Part shown: in pieces, positions 23,634 to 31,636 of the stretch
Layout of the letters: the number at the start of each line of letters is the position of its first letter
How positions within the stretch are numbered: the stretch's first letter is position 1
Assembly: GCA_017480345.1 (NCBI GenBank)
Contig: JAFVAU010000024.1
Coordinates: forward strand, 1 to 58,841
DNA: 58,841 bases
Origin: Bacteroidales bacterium
Lineage (GTDB): Bacteria > Bacteroidota > Bacteroidia > Bacteroidales > UBA932
Direction of reading: 5' to 3'
Notes under the pieces: generated by a model
Seen by the model: the letters and a program-made list of their open reading frames with translations, nothing else
Told to the model about the DNA's origin: nothing
Database searches by the model: none
Made by a program: the position numbers and the translations under genes

Positions 23634-25748
23634 TTAATTCAACTTATACTCCCGGGTGCGGCCGTCGTAGCACTCTCCGCTCACACCCTTGGAACCTATC
23701 TTGAGCTGGGCGTCCGGACGCAGCATCTTTCCGCCCTCTTCCGTCAGGAGGTTCTCCCCTCCCGCAAAAGGATACACGAGGGTGCGGATGCTGGTTCTCA
23801 CCACCCAGTAATTCTTTCCTCCCACCTGGATGAGCTCCGGAAGGTCTTTCACCGTCTCCGGAGCCCGGATGCCCTTCCAGCCTTCCGGCTTCTGGCCGTG
23901 CAGGTTGTAGCGTTCCAGGGTGTTGTCTTTGTGCAACACCATCACGGTATATCCTCCGATACCCGTGAAGTCATATACGTCCGGTCCCAGCAGGACGGGC
24001 TTGGGCAGTTTGACCGGGAACCCGTTCACCCACTTGCCCAGGCGGTCCAGCAGGTAGAGCTTGTCACCGGCGGCAAAGAGGAACTGGATTTTTCCGTTCT
24101 TGTAAAAATCCACATCCCGCACCCGGCCGCAGAAGGGCTCCTTGAACGGAATGCCCCACACGTCCTTTCCGTTCTCGTCTTGCAGACAGACGGAAAGGTG
24201 ACTGTTCTGGTACAGGTAATTGGTCTTCCCTGTCTGGAAGTTGGTCACGGGGAAAGGACCGGAAGGTACCACCACGGTGGTGTCCCGCTCCTGCACCTGC
24301 ACCTTGTTACCCTTGAGGGTCTTGGTCTGCAGCTGGACGCGCATGGCGGGAAGGTCCCCGGAGAGGTCCAGCGAAGCGGTGGCCGGGGCATAACCGGCCC
24401 CCAGGGCGAACTCCTTCACGGGAGCGGCCAGGGAAGCGGCCAGCAAGCCGGAAGGAAGGTCTCCGGCATCCGTAAGGGAGGCATAGGCCACAAAACCGGA
24501 AGGTAGGCTCACGGAGGCATCGGACAGGCGGCTCTTCAAAGGATACTCCTTGACGGACTTCTCCTGCAGGGCCTTGAGGGTGGGAACATCGGCATAGGCG
24601 CTCCAACGGTTGCCGATGGAAGCGCAGACGGTATCCACGGCCGCAAAGGATTCTCCGGCCACCAGGGCCAGGCACCCCCGGTAGGGGTTGGCGCTTTCCG
24701 CACCCAATTTCAGGTCCCGGCTGCTTCTCACCAAAAGGGCTTCCCGGAGTTTTTCCCCGGAGTAGAAGCTAATCTTCACCAGTTCCCGCGGCTGCAGGCT
24801 GCGGAACCATTCTTCCGGGCTCATCGGCCTGCCGGCCTTGGCCTTGAGATCTTTGCTGTAAGTGCCCAGACGGCCTTTTCCGTCTTCTTCCTTGCGGCGG
24901 GAAGCCAGATAGGCCTCCGGGTCTCCGATGGGCACGGACACCGCCGTTGCCGTATAGTAAGGCACCACTTCCGGGAATTCCGGGGCCGATGCCGGCGCCC
25001 CCTTGAAGGCGGCGAAATAGCTCTCCCAGCCTTCTCCTTCCAGGGCGGCGCCCTTCAGGAGAAGCTGGTCTTTGTCTTCCTGCAGCACCCAGCCGCTCCA
25101 GGCCGTGAGCCCCTTCACGAAGGAAGCTTTCTGATAAGGCTTGCCGGCATACACCTGCAGGAGTTTGTCTGCATGGGCATGGGAAAGAAGAAGGACGGCA
25201 TGGCCGGAGAGATGACCTACCAGGTCTTTGAGGCGGCGCGTCCCCAGCAGGGAATGCCCCTCTTCCAGATGACGCGCGGCAGCCCCCACGAAGGTTTCGC
25301 TGCGGCTGGCAAGAAGGAAGCCCTCCTTCCAGCTGGTCTTGAGACCGGCCTGGGCGGCCATCTTACGGGCCAGGGTGTCTCCTTCCTCCACCTGGGCTAC
25401 CACCAGGGGAACCAGGGAGCCGCTGTTGTGGAGGGACACCGCCAATTTCTTTCTGCCCAAAGTTTGCAGAAAAGTCATGAATTCCGGATTTTTGGGGGCC
25501 AGGAAGCCCTTCAGGAGTCCGGTAGAATCGGCCAGGATGCGGGAAGCCGTGGAAGACCCGTCCAACACCAACACGGCGGCGGCGTCCGAAGGGACGGCCC
25601 TCAGAAGGGTCCAGCCGGTGGGGATGGACTCGGAGGCCTCGTTTTCACGGACAGAGGTATCTGAATAAAGTTTCACGATGGCGACGATGATGCCGGCCAG
25701 GAGAACGGCCGCCGCCACAAGGGAAACTATGGTGCTACGTTTCGCCAT
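23634..25748 (-). CDS. Membrane-anchored protein of unknown function (DUF3352-like)
   Basis: A 704-residue protein with one N-terminal transmembrane helix (about residues 6-30), most of it outside the membrane. The first half recalls DUF3352 proteins (AVPSDAAAVLVLDGSST onward). The last 180 residues contain repeated short WG-like blades (DVWGIPFKE, DVDFYKNGKIQFLFAAGDKLYLLD, DRLGKWVNGFPVKL) suggesting a beta-propeller. Function unknown. I start at the ATG at 25748, which is 6 nt from a perfect -7 box. It is the first gene of the run down to lptB. Confidence 0.75.
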   Translation of the reverse strand: MAKRSTIVSLVAAAVLLAGIIVAIVKLYSDTSVRENEASESIPTGWTLLRAVPSDAAAVLVLDGSSTASRILADSTGLLKGFLAPKNPEFMTFLQTLGRKKLAVSLHNSGSLVPLVVAQVEEGDTLARKMAAQAGLKTSWKEGFLLASRSETFVGAAARHLEEGHSLLGTRRLKDLVGHLSGHAVLLLSHAHADKLLQVYAGKPYQKASFVKGLTAWSGWVLQEDKDQLLLKGAALEGEGWESYFAAFKGAPASAPEFPEVVPYYTATAVSVPIGDPEAYLASRRKEEDGKGRLGTYSKDLKAKAGRPMSPEEWFRSLQPRELVKISFYSGEKLREALLVRSSRDLKLGAESANPYRGCLALVAGESFAAVDTVCASIGNRWSAYADVPTLKALQEKSVKEYPLKSRLSDASVSLPSGFVAYASLTDAGDLPSGLLAASLAAPVKEFALGAGYAPATASLDLSGDLPAMRVQLQTKTLKGNKVQVQERDTTVVVPSGPFPVTNFQTGKTNYLYQNSHLSVCLQDENGKDVWGIPFKEPFCGRVRDVDFYKNGKIQFLFAAGDKLYLLDRLGKWVNGFPVKLPKPVLLGPDVYDFTGIGGYTVMVLHKDNTLERYNLHGQKPEGWKGIRAPETVKDLPELIQVGGKNYWVVRTSIRTLVYPFAGGENLLTEEGGKMLRPDAQLKIGSKGVSGECYDGRTREYKLN

Positions 25749-25754
25749 ATTATG

Positions 25755-25782
25755 CAAAGTTAATCAATTTTTTGTATCTTTG
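25755..25782. promoter_or_regulatory. Overlapping divergent promoters at 25.77 kb
   Basis: Minus-strand -7 box TAACTTTG (plus 25755-25762) drives the DUF3352-like gene with a 6-nt gap to its ATG. Plus-strand -7 box TATCTTTG (25775-25782) drives the EEP lipoprotein. The boxes are 12 bp apart, so two polymerases could not bind at once. Confidence 0.75.
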
Positions 25783-25801
25783 CGATAACCACAGCTTCGT
25801 T

Positions 25802-26635
25802 ATGAAAAAATTAGCACTTCTTCTGGCAGTTATCCTGCCGTTTGCCGTCTCCTGCAAGCAGGAACCGGCCCCCCTCAAAGTCATGTCCTACAACATCCGC
25901 TACGGCACGGCCGACGACGGAGAGCACGTCTGGCCCAAGCGCCGGGAAGCCGCCGCCGCCATGATCCTGGACCAGCACCCGCTGGTGTTCGGCGTGCAGG
26001 AAGCCCTGGACTTCCAGCTGGAATACCTCCAGGAGAACTGCCCTCCCTACAAATACGTGGGCGTAGGCCGTGAAGACGGCATCCATGGCGGCGAGCACAT
26101 GGCCGTTTTCTATGACAGCGAAAACGCGGAATTGGAGAACTGGGGCACCTACTGGCTGTCCGAGACGCCGGAAGTCCCCTCCTTCGGCTGGGACGCCGCC
26201 TGCAAGCGCACCGCCACCTGGGTCCTTCTCAAGGACCTGAAGACGGGCAAGCATTTCTATTTTGTGAACACCCACCTGGACCACGTGGGCAAGGAGGCCC
26301 GCCGCAACGGACTCATCCTGCTGGTGGAAAGGATTGGCCAGATGAATCCGGAAGGCTATCCCATGATCCTGTGCGGAGACTTCAACGTCTACCCCACGGA
26401 CCCCTGCCTGGACGACCTGAGGGAACTCATGGAAGACGCCCGCGAAACCGCCGCCCAAACAGACCTGGGAACCACCTGGCACGACTGGGGCAAGGTGAGT
26501 GGCACCCCCGGCATAGACTACATCTTCTACAAGGGTTTCAAAGCCTGCGACAGCTTCTCCCGCGTGACGGAGGAATATTTGGAGACTCCCTTCGTGTCAG
26601 ACCACTACCCTGTCACGGCTCTCCTGAAGTATTAG
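25802..26635 (+). CDS. Endonuclease/exonuclease/phosphatase-family lipoprotein
   Basis: A 277-residue lipoprotein: signal MKKLALLLAVILPFAVSC with the lipidated cysteine at about residue 18. The rest is an EEP (DNase I-like) fold with MSYNIRYG, VQEALDF (metal-binding glutamate), VNTHLDHVGKEAR, GDFNVYP and the terminal SDHYPV. All catalytic residues are visible. Bacteroidota members are often secreted phosphodiesterases or phosphatases of sugar-phosphates, lipids or nucleic acids; the substrate is unknown. Its stop overlaps that of convergent GH95 by 4 nt (TTAG). Confidence 0.9.
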   Translation: MKKLALLLAVILPFAVSCKQEPAPLKVMSYNIRYGTADDGEHVWPKRREAAAAMILDQHPLVFGVQEALDFQLEYLQENCPPYKYVGVGREDGIHGGEHMAVFYDSENAELENWGTYWLSETPEVPSFGWDAACKRTATWVLLKDLKTGKHFYFVNTHLDHVGKEARRNGLILLVERIGQMNPEGYPMILCGDFNVYPTDPCLDDLRELMEDARETAAQTDLGTTWHDWGKVSGTPGIDYIFYKGFKACDSFSRVTEEYLETPFVSDHYPVTALLKY

Positions 26636-28914
26636 CGCAGTTTCAGGCGGGTCACTTTCCCGTCCTTCCAAGCCATTTCCAGCGTCCGGCCCGTGCGGGT
26701 ACGGACGCCTTTTATTTCTCCGGAAGGCCAGGCCGACGGCAGGGCCGGAAGCGGCTTCACACCTTCTTCCGTGGACTGGACCAACATCTCCATCACGCCT
26801 GCGCAGCCGCCGAAATTTCCGTAAATCTGGAAGGGAGAATGGGCATCCAGGAGGTTGGGATAAGTACCTCCGCCCCGGCGGGCATCTTCTCCTTCATATC
26901 CGTCCGGGCTCACATAGCGGAGCAGACGGCGGTACATCTTGTAGGCACGCTCTCCGTCCCCCAGCCGGGCATAGAGGTTCACCCGCCAGCCGCAGCTCCA
27001 GCCGGTGGTCTCAAATCCCTTGATTTCCAAAGTCTTCAGTGCCGCATCGGCCAAGGCTTGTCCCGCCTGGATCTGATGACCGGGATAAGCGCCGATGAGA
27101 TGGGACTGATGGCGGTGCCGGGGTTCCCGGTCGGCCCAGTCGTGATACCACTCCTGGAGGGCTCCGTCGGCCCCCACCCGATACTCCTTCAAGTCCGGAA
27201 GGACGGCATCGATTTCCTTGGCAAAAGCATCGTCTCCCAGCTCTAAAGCCGCTGCACGGGCATCGGTGAGGCATTCCCGGACGATGGCCAGGTCGGCCGT
27301 GGCGCCGTAAAGCGTACGCCCGGCATAGCCTGAGGGGGTGAGATAGATATTTTCCGGCGAGGTGGAGGGAGAAGTGATCCATTTCCCGTCCTTCTTCACA
27401 AGCGCGCCCAGGCAGAAGCGGGCCGCACCCTTGAGAACAGGGTAGTCGCGCTCCAAATCGGCCCGGTTCCGCGTAAAGAGCCAGTGCTCCCAGATATGGG
27501 TGGAAAGCCAGGCCCCGCCCATGTTCCAATTGGCCCAGGAGGGATCTCCCACCCCAAGGCCCACCGGGCAGGTCATGGCCCAGATATCGCTGTTGTGGGC
27601 TTCGCACCAGCCGTCCTCAACACCATAGAAATCCCGTGCGGTCTGCCGCCCGTTGACGGCCAGCCCATGCAGGAAGTTCAGCAACACCTCATGCATCTCC
27701 GGAAGGGCGGCAGCCTCCGCAGGCCAGTAATTCTCTTCCAGGTTGATGTTGGTGGTGTAGTTGCAGCTCCACGGCGGGTCCATGCTCTCGTTCCAGAGGC
27801 CCTGCAGGTTGGCGGGAACGCCCGGGGTGCGGGAACTGGAGATGAGGAGGTATCGGCCATATTGGAAATAGAGGGCTTCCAGCTCCGGATTGGACTCCCC
27901 GGAGGCATAGCGCCTGAGCTGCTCGTCCGTAGGCAGGGCCTTCACCTGAGGAGCCGTCTGCCCCAGGTTCAGGGACACGCGGCCAAAGAGTTCCCTGTAA
28001 TTGGCCCTGTGGCGCTTCCAGAGGCTTACCCAATCCTTTCCGCCGGCCCGCAAAGCCCGGGATACCGCAGCCTCTTTGTACTCCCTCCCCTCCTTCACGG
28101 GATCCTTGTCAAAGCCCGCAAAACTGGTCACGTTGGAAACGATGATTTGCGAGCGGTTCACGCCGGAAATATGAAGGGTATTCCCCTGAATTTCAGCTTC
28201 TTTGCAATAGACCACCGTCCGGTAGTGGATGCCCCTTTCAGGGTCGTATGCAAACTGTTCCTCCCCCTGGGGCACGGCATAACCGGGATAGGCATGATAC
28301 GCGGCATAGCCGTCGCTCACCAGCATCCCCTCCCGGACCTGAGTCACATGCGGCAGGCCGCTTTCCAGCTCCAGCGTTACGTCCAAGGGGGCATCCCCCA
28401 TCAGGCGAATCACAATCACCGAATCCGGGGCCGACACAAAGTACTGCGTCTGGAAGGCTTTTCCATCCCTCAGGTACTGCACCCGGGCGGTGGCGTCTTC
28501 CAGATTCAGGGAGCGCCCATAGGCCGATATCTCCCCTTCCGGGAAACGGAGTCGCAGGGTGCCCAGCGGCTGGTAAGTCTGGCTGAAATGGCCCTGAAGA
28601 TGCTTCTGAAGCTCATCGGCCCGCGGATAATCCTCCGCGTCCAGGGCTTCCCTTACCTTGGCAAGCCATTCCGTGCGGGACTCCCCTTCCCCGCTTTCCG
28701 GCTCGCCGGTCCAGAGGGTGATGTCGTTCAGGGAAATCCGTTCCTCGGCGGTTCCGCCATAGACCATGGCGCCCAGAGAGCCGTTTCCTATGGGAAGAGC
28801 CTCTTCGAAGAAGCAGGCCGGACGGTCATACTGCAAAATCAAATCCTGGCTCCGGGTACAGGACAGGAAAGCGAGGCCCGCAAACAGGCCAAGCCCCAGA
28901 CAAGGTATTCTCAT
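26632..28914 (-). CDS. GH95 family alpha-L-fucosidase (lipoprotein)
   Basis: A 760-residue glycoside hydrolase family 95 enzyme, which by family releases alpha-1,2-linked L-fucose (some members act on L-galactose). The lipoprotein signal ends at FLSC (about residue 19). The N-terminal beta domain begins LILQYDRPACFFEEALPIG; RISLNDITLWTGEP is a family signature. In the (alpha/alpha)6 barrel, CNYTTNINLEENYWPAEA holds the conserved asparagines and HDWADREPRHRHQSHL the aspartate region seen in Bifidobacterium AfcA. Export points to use of host mucin or plant glycans. It follows the acyltransferase gene by 8 nt. Confidence 0.93.
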   Translation of the reverse strand: MRIPCLGLGLFAGLAFLSCTRSQDLILQYDRPACFFEEALPIGNGSLGAMVYGGTAEERISLNDITLWTGEPESGEGESRTEWLAKVREALDAEDYPRADELQKHLQGHFSQTYQPLGTLRLRFPEGEISAYGRSLNLEDATARVQYLRDGKAFQTQYFVSAPDSVIVIRLMGDAPLDVTLELESGLPHVTQVREGMLVSDGYAAYHAYPGYAVPQGEEQFAYDPERGIHYRTVVYCKEAEIQGNTLHISGVNRSQIIVSNVTSFAGFDKDPVKEGREYKEAAVSRALRAGGKDWVSLWKRHRANYRELFGRVSLNLGQTAPQVKALPTDEQLRRYASGESNPELEALYFQYGRYLLISSSRTPGVPANLQGLWNESMDPPWSCNYTTNINLEENYWPAEAAALPEMHEVLLNFLHGLAVNGRQTARDFYGVEDGWCEAHNSDIWAMTCPVGLGVGDPSWANWNMGGAWLSTHIWEHWLFTRNRADLERDYPVLKGAARFCLGALVKKDGKWITSPSTSPENIYLTPSGYAGRTLYGATADLAIVRECLTDARAAALELGDDAFAKEIDAVLPDLKEYRVGADGALQEWYHDWADREPRHRHQSHLIGAYPGHQIQAGQALADAALKTLEIKGFETTGWSCGWRVNLYARLGDGERAYKMYRRLLRYVSPDGYEGEDARRGGGTYPNLLDAHSPFQIYGNFGGCAGVMEMLVQSTEEGVKPLPALPSAWPSGEIKGVRTRTGRTLEMAWKDGKVTRLKLR

Positions 28915-28922
28915 ATATCGAG

Positions 28923-30743
28923 TTAATTATTGCGTTTCAGCCGGATCCGCATTTCTTCCGCCTGCTCCGGCGTCAGGAACTTGGAGAAAGACCGGTAGCT
29001 GTTATCCGGCATGTCTCCCATCCACTGCAGGACAAAAGCGTCCAGGGTGTTGAACAGCGGGTCTATGTTGAATTCCAGCACCTTGGCGCCCATGCTCACG
29101 TACTTGCGGAAAAGCACGGGCAGGTGGCATTTCCCGCCGGACAGGTAGCTGAGCAGGCGGTCCAGGTCTTCCGGAGACTTGCAGCCCGAGAGCAGCCCTC
29201 CCGGATTCACCCGCAGGTAATCGGGGACGAAGGGATGGGTGGGAGCTACGCAGGCCGATGCGCCCTCCTGCGAATGGTTCTTGAGGAAATAAGCGGCCAT
29301 CAGGCTCTTGTAAAACAGAGGCACATCTTCCGAGATGCTGGCCGGCCCCATCAGGTATTCCATGCCCGGGGTGCGGGCTATGGTGCTCATGATACCTGTC
29401 AGGAGAAGTTTCAGGGGCAGGATATCTTTCTGGTATTCCGGCACCACGATGGTGCGTCCCAGTTCCAGGGCCTTGGGAAGGTACTTGTCCAAGCCCTCCC
29501 GGAACTGGAAAAGGGAAGACGTGTAAAAGGACTTACGGCCCTCGGGACGGGCCATGAGCTCGGACCCCACGCCTATACGGTAAGCCCCGGCAATCCTGCC
29601 GTCCGGCACATTCCAAAGGATGAGATGACGGTAGTAGCCGTCGTAGATATCCGTGTCTTTTTCCTCTCCGGAGCCCTCTCCCACGGCACGGAAAATCACT
29701 TCCCTCAGGCGGGCGATCTCCTCCATCACATGGGGGATATCGGCCGATTGGGCCAGATAGCAGCGGTAGTCTCCGGATTCAAAGAGCAGTTTGTCTTCGA
29801 GGGATGCCATCTCCCGGCGGACAAGTTCCGGGTCCACCGGAGCCATGATGGGTTTCTGCTCCACCAGGCTGGCCTTTTTGGGAGGCTCCTGGATGCAATC
29901 GGCCTCCAAGGCGTAGGTAAGATTCCTCAGGAAGGCGCCCAGCGCCTCCGTGCTTTCAAACTTGGAGAGCTCTTCGGGAGAGATGGGCTGGCCGATTCTC
30001 ACCTCCACATGCGTTCCCCGCTTGTTGAAGAGCTCGTGGATGAGCCGGACGGTGCGGAGCCGGGGATGGATCATGCCCAGGATATGGAAATTCCGGGAAT
30101 TGGTCCCGTGGAAGTATACGGGGACCACCGGCAGGCCGGACTTTTTGATGAGTCGGATGATATTGTCGGCCCAAGGCTTGTCCTCGATGACCCATCGGCC
30201 ACCGCTGACAGCCGTCTTCTTGCGTTTTTTCTGCCAGGTGGCCACTTCCCCGGCCGGGAACAGGCCCAGACCGCCGCCGTCACGGATGTGCTCCAGCGCC
30301 AGGCGGATGCTGTTGATGCTGCGGGTATCGTTCTTGGCCGTAAGGTTGTTGACGGGCAGGAAACTGGTGGTAAGGCTGGGGATAAGGGACAGCATGAAGG
30401 TGGTGAGCATCTTGAAATCTCCCCTCCTGCGGCCCACGGAATCGCTCATGATGAGGCCGTCCACACTGCCGAAATGGTGGTTGGAAACCGTGATGAAGCC
30501 ACCCTCCGCGGGAATCCGGTCCAGCTGACCTTCCGGGATATGATAGCTGATACCAATGTCTTCCAAGATTCCACGGGCGAAATCCGGTCCCATGACGTCA
30601 TCATTTCTGGCATGGTAATAGTTGACCTTGTCAACCTCCAGCACCTTATACACCAAACCCGCTACGACCTTTCCCAGGGCTCCTTTCATACCCAGCATCC
30701 GCTGGAGGTCTTCCCTGCTGAGAATATCCTTGCTCGCTTTCAT
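28923..30743 (-). CDS. Fused PlsC-type O-acyltransferase and GNAT N-acyltransferase
   Basis: A 606-residue two-domain protein. Residues about 60-290 form a PlsC/LPLAT acyltransferase with the HX4D motif in NHHFGSVD and a downstream FPAGEVA motif. Residues about 330-560 form a hemolysin-like GNAT domain (IARLREVIFRAVGEG, YRHLILWN, IAGAYRIG). In Bacteroides, separate proteins GlsB (N-acyl) and GlsA (O-acyl) make glycine lipids; Serratia OlsF is a fused ornithine-lipid synthase. By analogy this single protein could make an acylated amino-acid lipid. I start at the ATG at 30743, 5 nt from its -7 box. Confidence 0.85.
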   Translation of the reverse strand: MKASKDILSREDLQRMLGMKGALGKVVAGLVYKVLEVDKVNYYHARNDDVMGPDFARGILEDIGISYHIPEGQLDRIPAEGGFITVSNHHFGSVDGLIMSDSVGRRRGDFKMLTTFMLSLIPSLTTSFLPVNNLTAKNDTRSINSIRLALEHIRDGGGLGLFPAGEVATWQKKRKKTAVSGGRWVIEDKPWADNIIRLIKKSGLPVVPVYFHGTNSRNFHILGMIHPRLRTVRLIHELFNKRGTHVEVRIGQPISPEELSKFESTEALGAFLRNLTYALEADCIQEPPKKASLVEQKPIMAPVDPELVRREMASLEDKLLFESGDYRCYLAQSADIPHVMEEIARLREVIFRAVGEGSGEEKDTDIYDGYYRHLILWNVPDGRIAGAYRIGVGSELMARPEGRKSFYTSSLFQFREGLDKYLPKALELGRTIVVPEYQKDILPLKLLLTGIMSTIARTPGMEYLMGPASISEDVPLFYKSLMAAYFLKNHSQEGASACVAPTHPFVPDYLRVNPGGLLSGCKSPEDLDRLLSYLSGGKCHLPVLFRKYVSMGAKVLEFNIDPLFNTLDAFVLQWMGDMPDNSYRSFSKFLTPEQAEEMRIRLKRNN

Positions 30744-30748
30744 ATTCA

Positions 30749-30756
30749 CAAAGATA
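30749..30756 (-). promoter_or_regulatory. -7 box of the fused acyltransferase gene
   Basis: TATCTTTG on the minus strand, 5 nt before the ATG at 30743. An in-frame GTG at 30749 lies inside this box and is therefore not a start. Confidence 0.7.
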
Positions 30757-30780
30757 ATGATTTTTTGAGCATTATATCCT

Positions 30781-30826
30781 CGGGCTACGAAAAAACCCGC
30801 CAGACGGCGGGTCTTTTCGTAGCCCG
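30781..30826 (-). terminator. Terminator of the yceD-rpmF-tRNA-Arg unit
   Basis: Core stem CCCGCC-agac-GGCGGG (30796-30811) followed on the minus strand by six T. The stem is extended by CGGGCTACGAAAA (30781-30793) pairing with TTTTCGTAGCCCG (30814-30826), which reaches into the 3' end of the tRNA. Confidence 0.8.
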
Positions 30827-30891
30827 GAGGGGAATCGAACCTCTATTTAAAGTTTAGGAAACTTCCGTTCTATCCGTTGAACTACCGGGCC
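30820..30891 (-). tRNA. tRNA-Arg(CCT)
   Basis: A 72-nt cloverleaf on the minus strand. Acceptor GGCCCGG/CCGGGCT (first pair G-U), D arm GTTC/GAAC, anticodon stem GAAGT/ACTTT with loop TTCCTAA giving anticodon CCT, T arm AGAGG/CCCCT around TTCGATT with one A-C mismatch. CCA is not encoded. It lies 21 nt downstream of rpmF and is probably co-transcribed. Confidence 0.92.
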
Positions 30892-30912
30892 GGAACCATA
30901 AAGAAAAAGCGC

Positions 30913-31095
30913 TTACTCAGCGCTCTTCTCAATAATCTGACGACCACGATAGAAGCCGCACTCGGGGCAGACACGGTGATACATCACGGTGGCGCCACAG
31001 TTGGGGCAAACGCTCAGCGTAGGGACGGGCGCGAAGTCGTGCGTACGTCTTTTGTCTCTTCTCTGCTTGGAGAGTTTGTGTTTCGGATGTGCCAT
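30913..31095 (-). CDS. rpmF: 50S ribosomal protein L32
   Basis: 60-residue bL32, starting MAHPKHKLSKQRRDKRR, with a four-cysteine zinc ribbon (CPNCGA and CPECGF). It is downstream of yceD by 21 nt, the usual yceD-rpmF arrangement. Confidence 0.97.
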   Translation of the reverse strand: MAHPKHKLSKQRRDKRRTHDFAPVPTLSVCPNCGATVMYHRVCPECGFYRGRQIIEKSAE

Positions 31096-31116
31096 TGTTT
31101 ATACTCTTTAATTGTT

Positions 31117-31584
31117 TTATTTGCTTTCAAAAAGTCCTTTCAGGGCGGCGAACGGGCTGTTCTTGGCGCCAGCCTCCTCGTCCCCACGCTCCTCGTGACT
31201 CAGAAACCGGACGGTGTCGGGGTTGCAACCTCCTTCCGGATGGACTCTCTGCAGGGGCAGTGATAGACAGACATAGTCGTATACTGCCTGGCTTAGGTCC
31301 CAATCCGGATCTTCACCCGGGGTGAAGATCTCCGAAGGGGTCTGGTCCACGTGTACTTTCAGGGGTTCCAGGCAGCGGGTGCAAAGCACGGAGACCGTGC
31401 CGCTCAGGTGGAGATCCGCCTCCACTTTCCGATTGCCCTTCTTGACCACCCTGGCTTCCACGTCTACATCGGCGTCCAGGATTTCTGTATTGTCAAACTG
31501 TTGAAAGAACTCTAAATCTGCGTGAAAGCGCAACCTGCGCTCTCCCTCAGCCCAATCGTTCAGGTGTATGATAAACGCATTCAT
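31117..31584 (-). CDS. YceD/DUF177 family protein
   Basis: A 155-residue DUF177 protein, associated with 23S rRNA/large-subunit maturation and nearly always encoded before rpmF. The conserved central motif LCTRCLEPL (about residues 72-80) is present. I start at the ATG at 31584; the TTG at 31593 is less likely. Confidence 0.88.
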   Translation of the reverse strand: MNAFIIHLNDWAEGERRLRFHADLEFFQQFDNTEILDADVDVEARVVKKGNRKVEADLHLSGTVSVLCTRCLEPLKVHVDQTPSEIFTPGEDPDWDLSQAVYDYVCLSLPLQRVHPEGGCNPDTVRFLSHEERGDEEAGAKNSPFAALKGLFESK

Positions 31585-31610
31585 CTGACACAAAAACAGA
31601 TTAAGGGGTG

Positions 31611-31618
31611 CAAAGATA
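31611..31618 (-). promoter_or_regulatory. -7 box of yceD-rpmF
   Basis: TATCTTTG on the minus strand, giving a leader of about 22 nt before the ATG at 31584. No clear -33 box. Confidence 0.65.
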
Positions 31619-31636
31619 CTAATAATTTTCGGAAAA

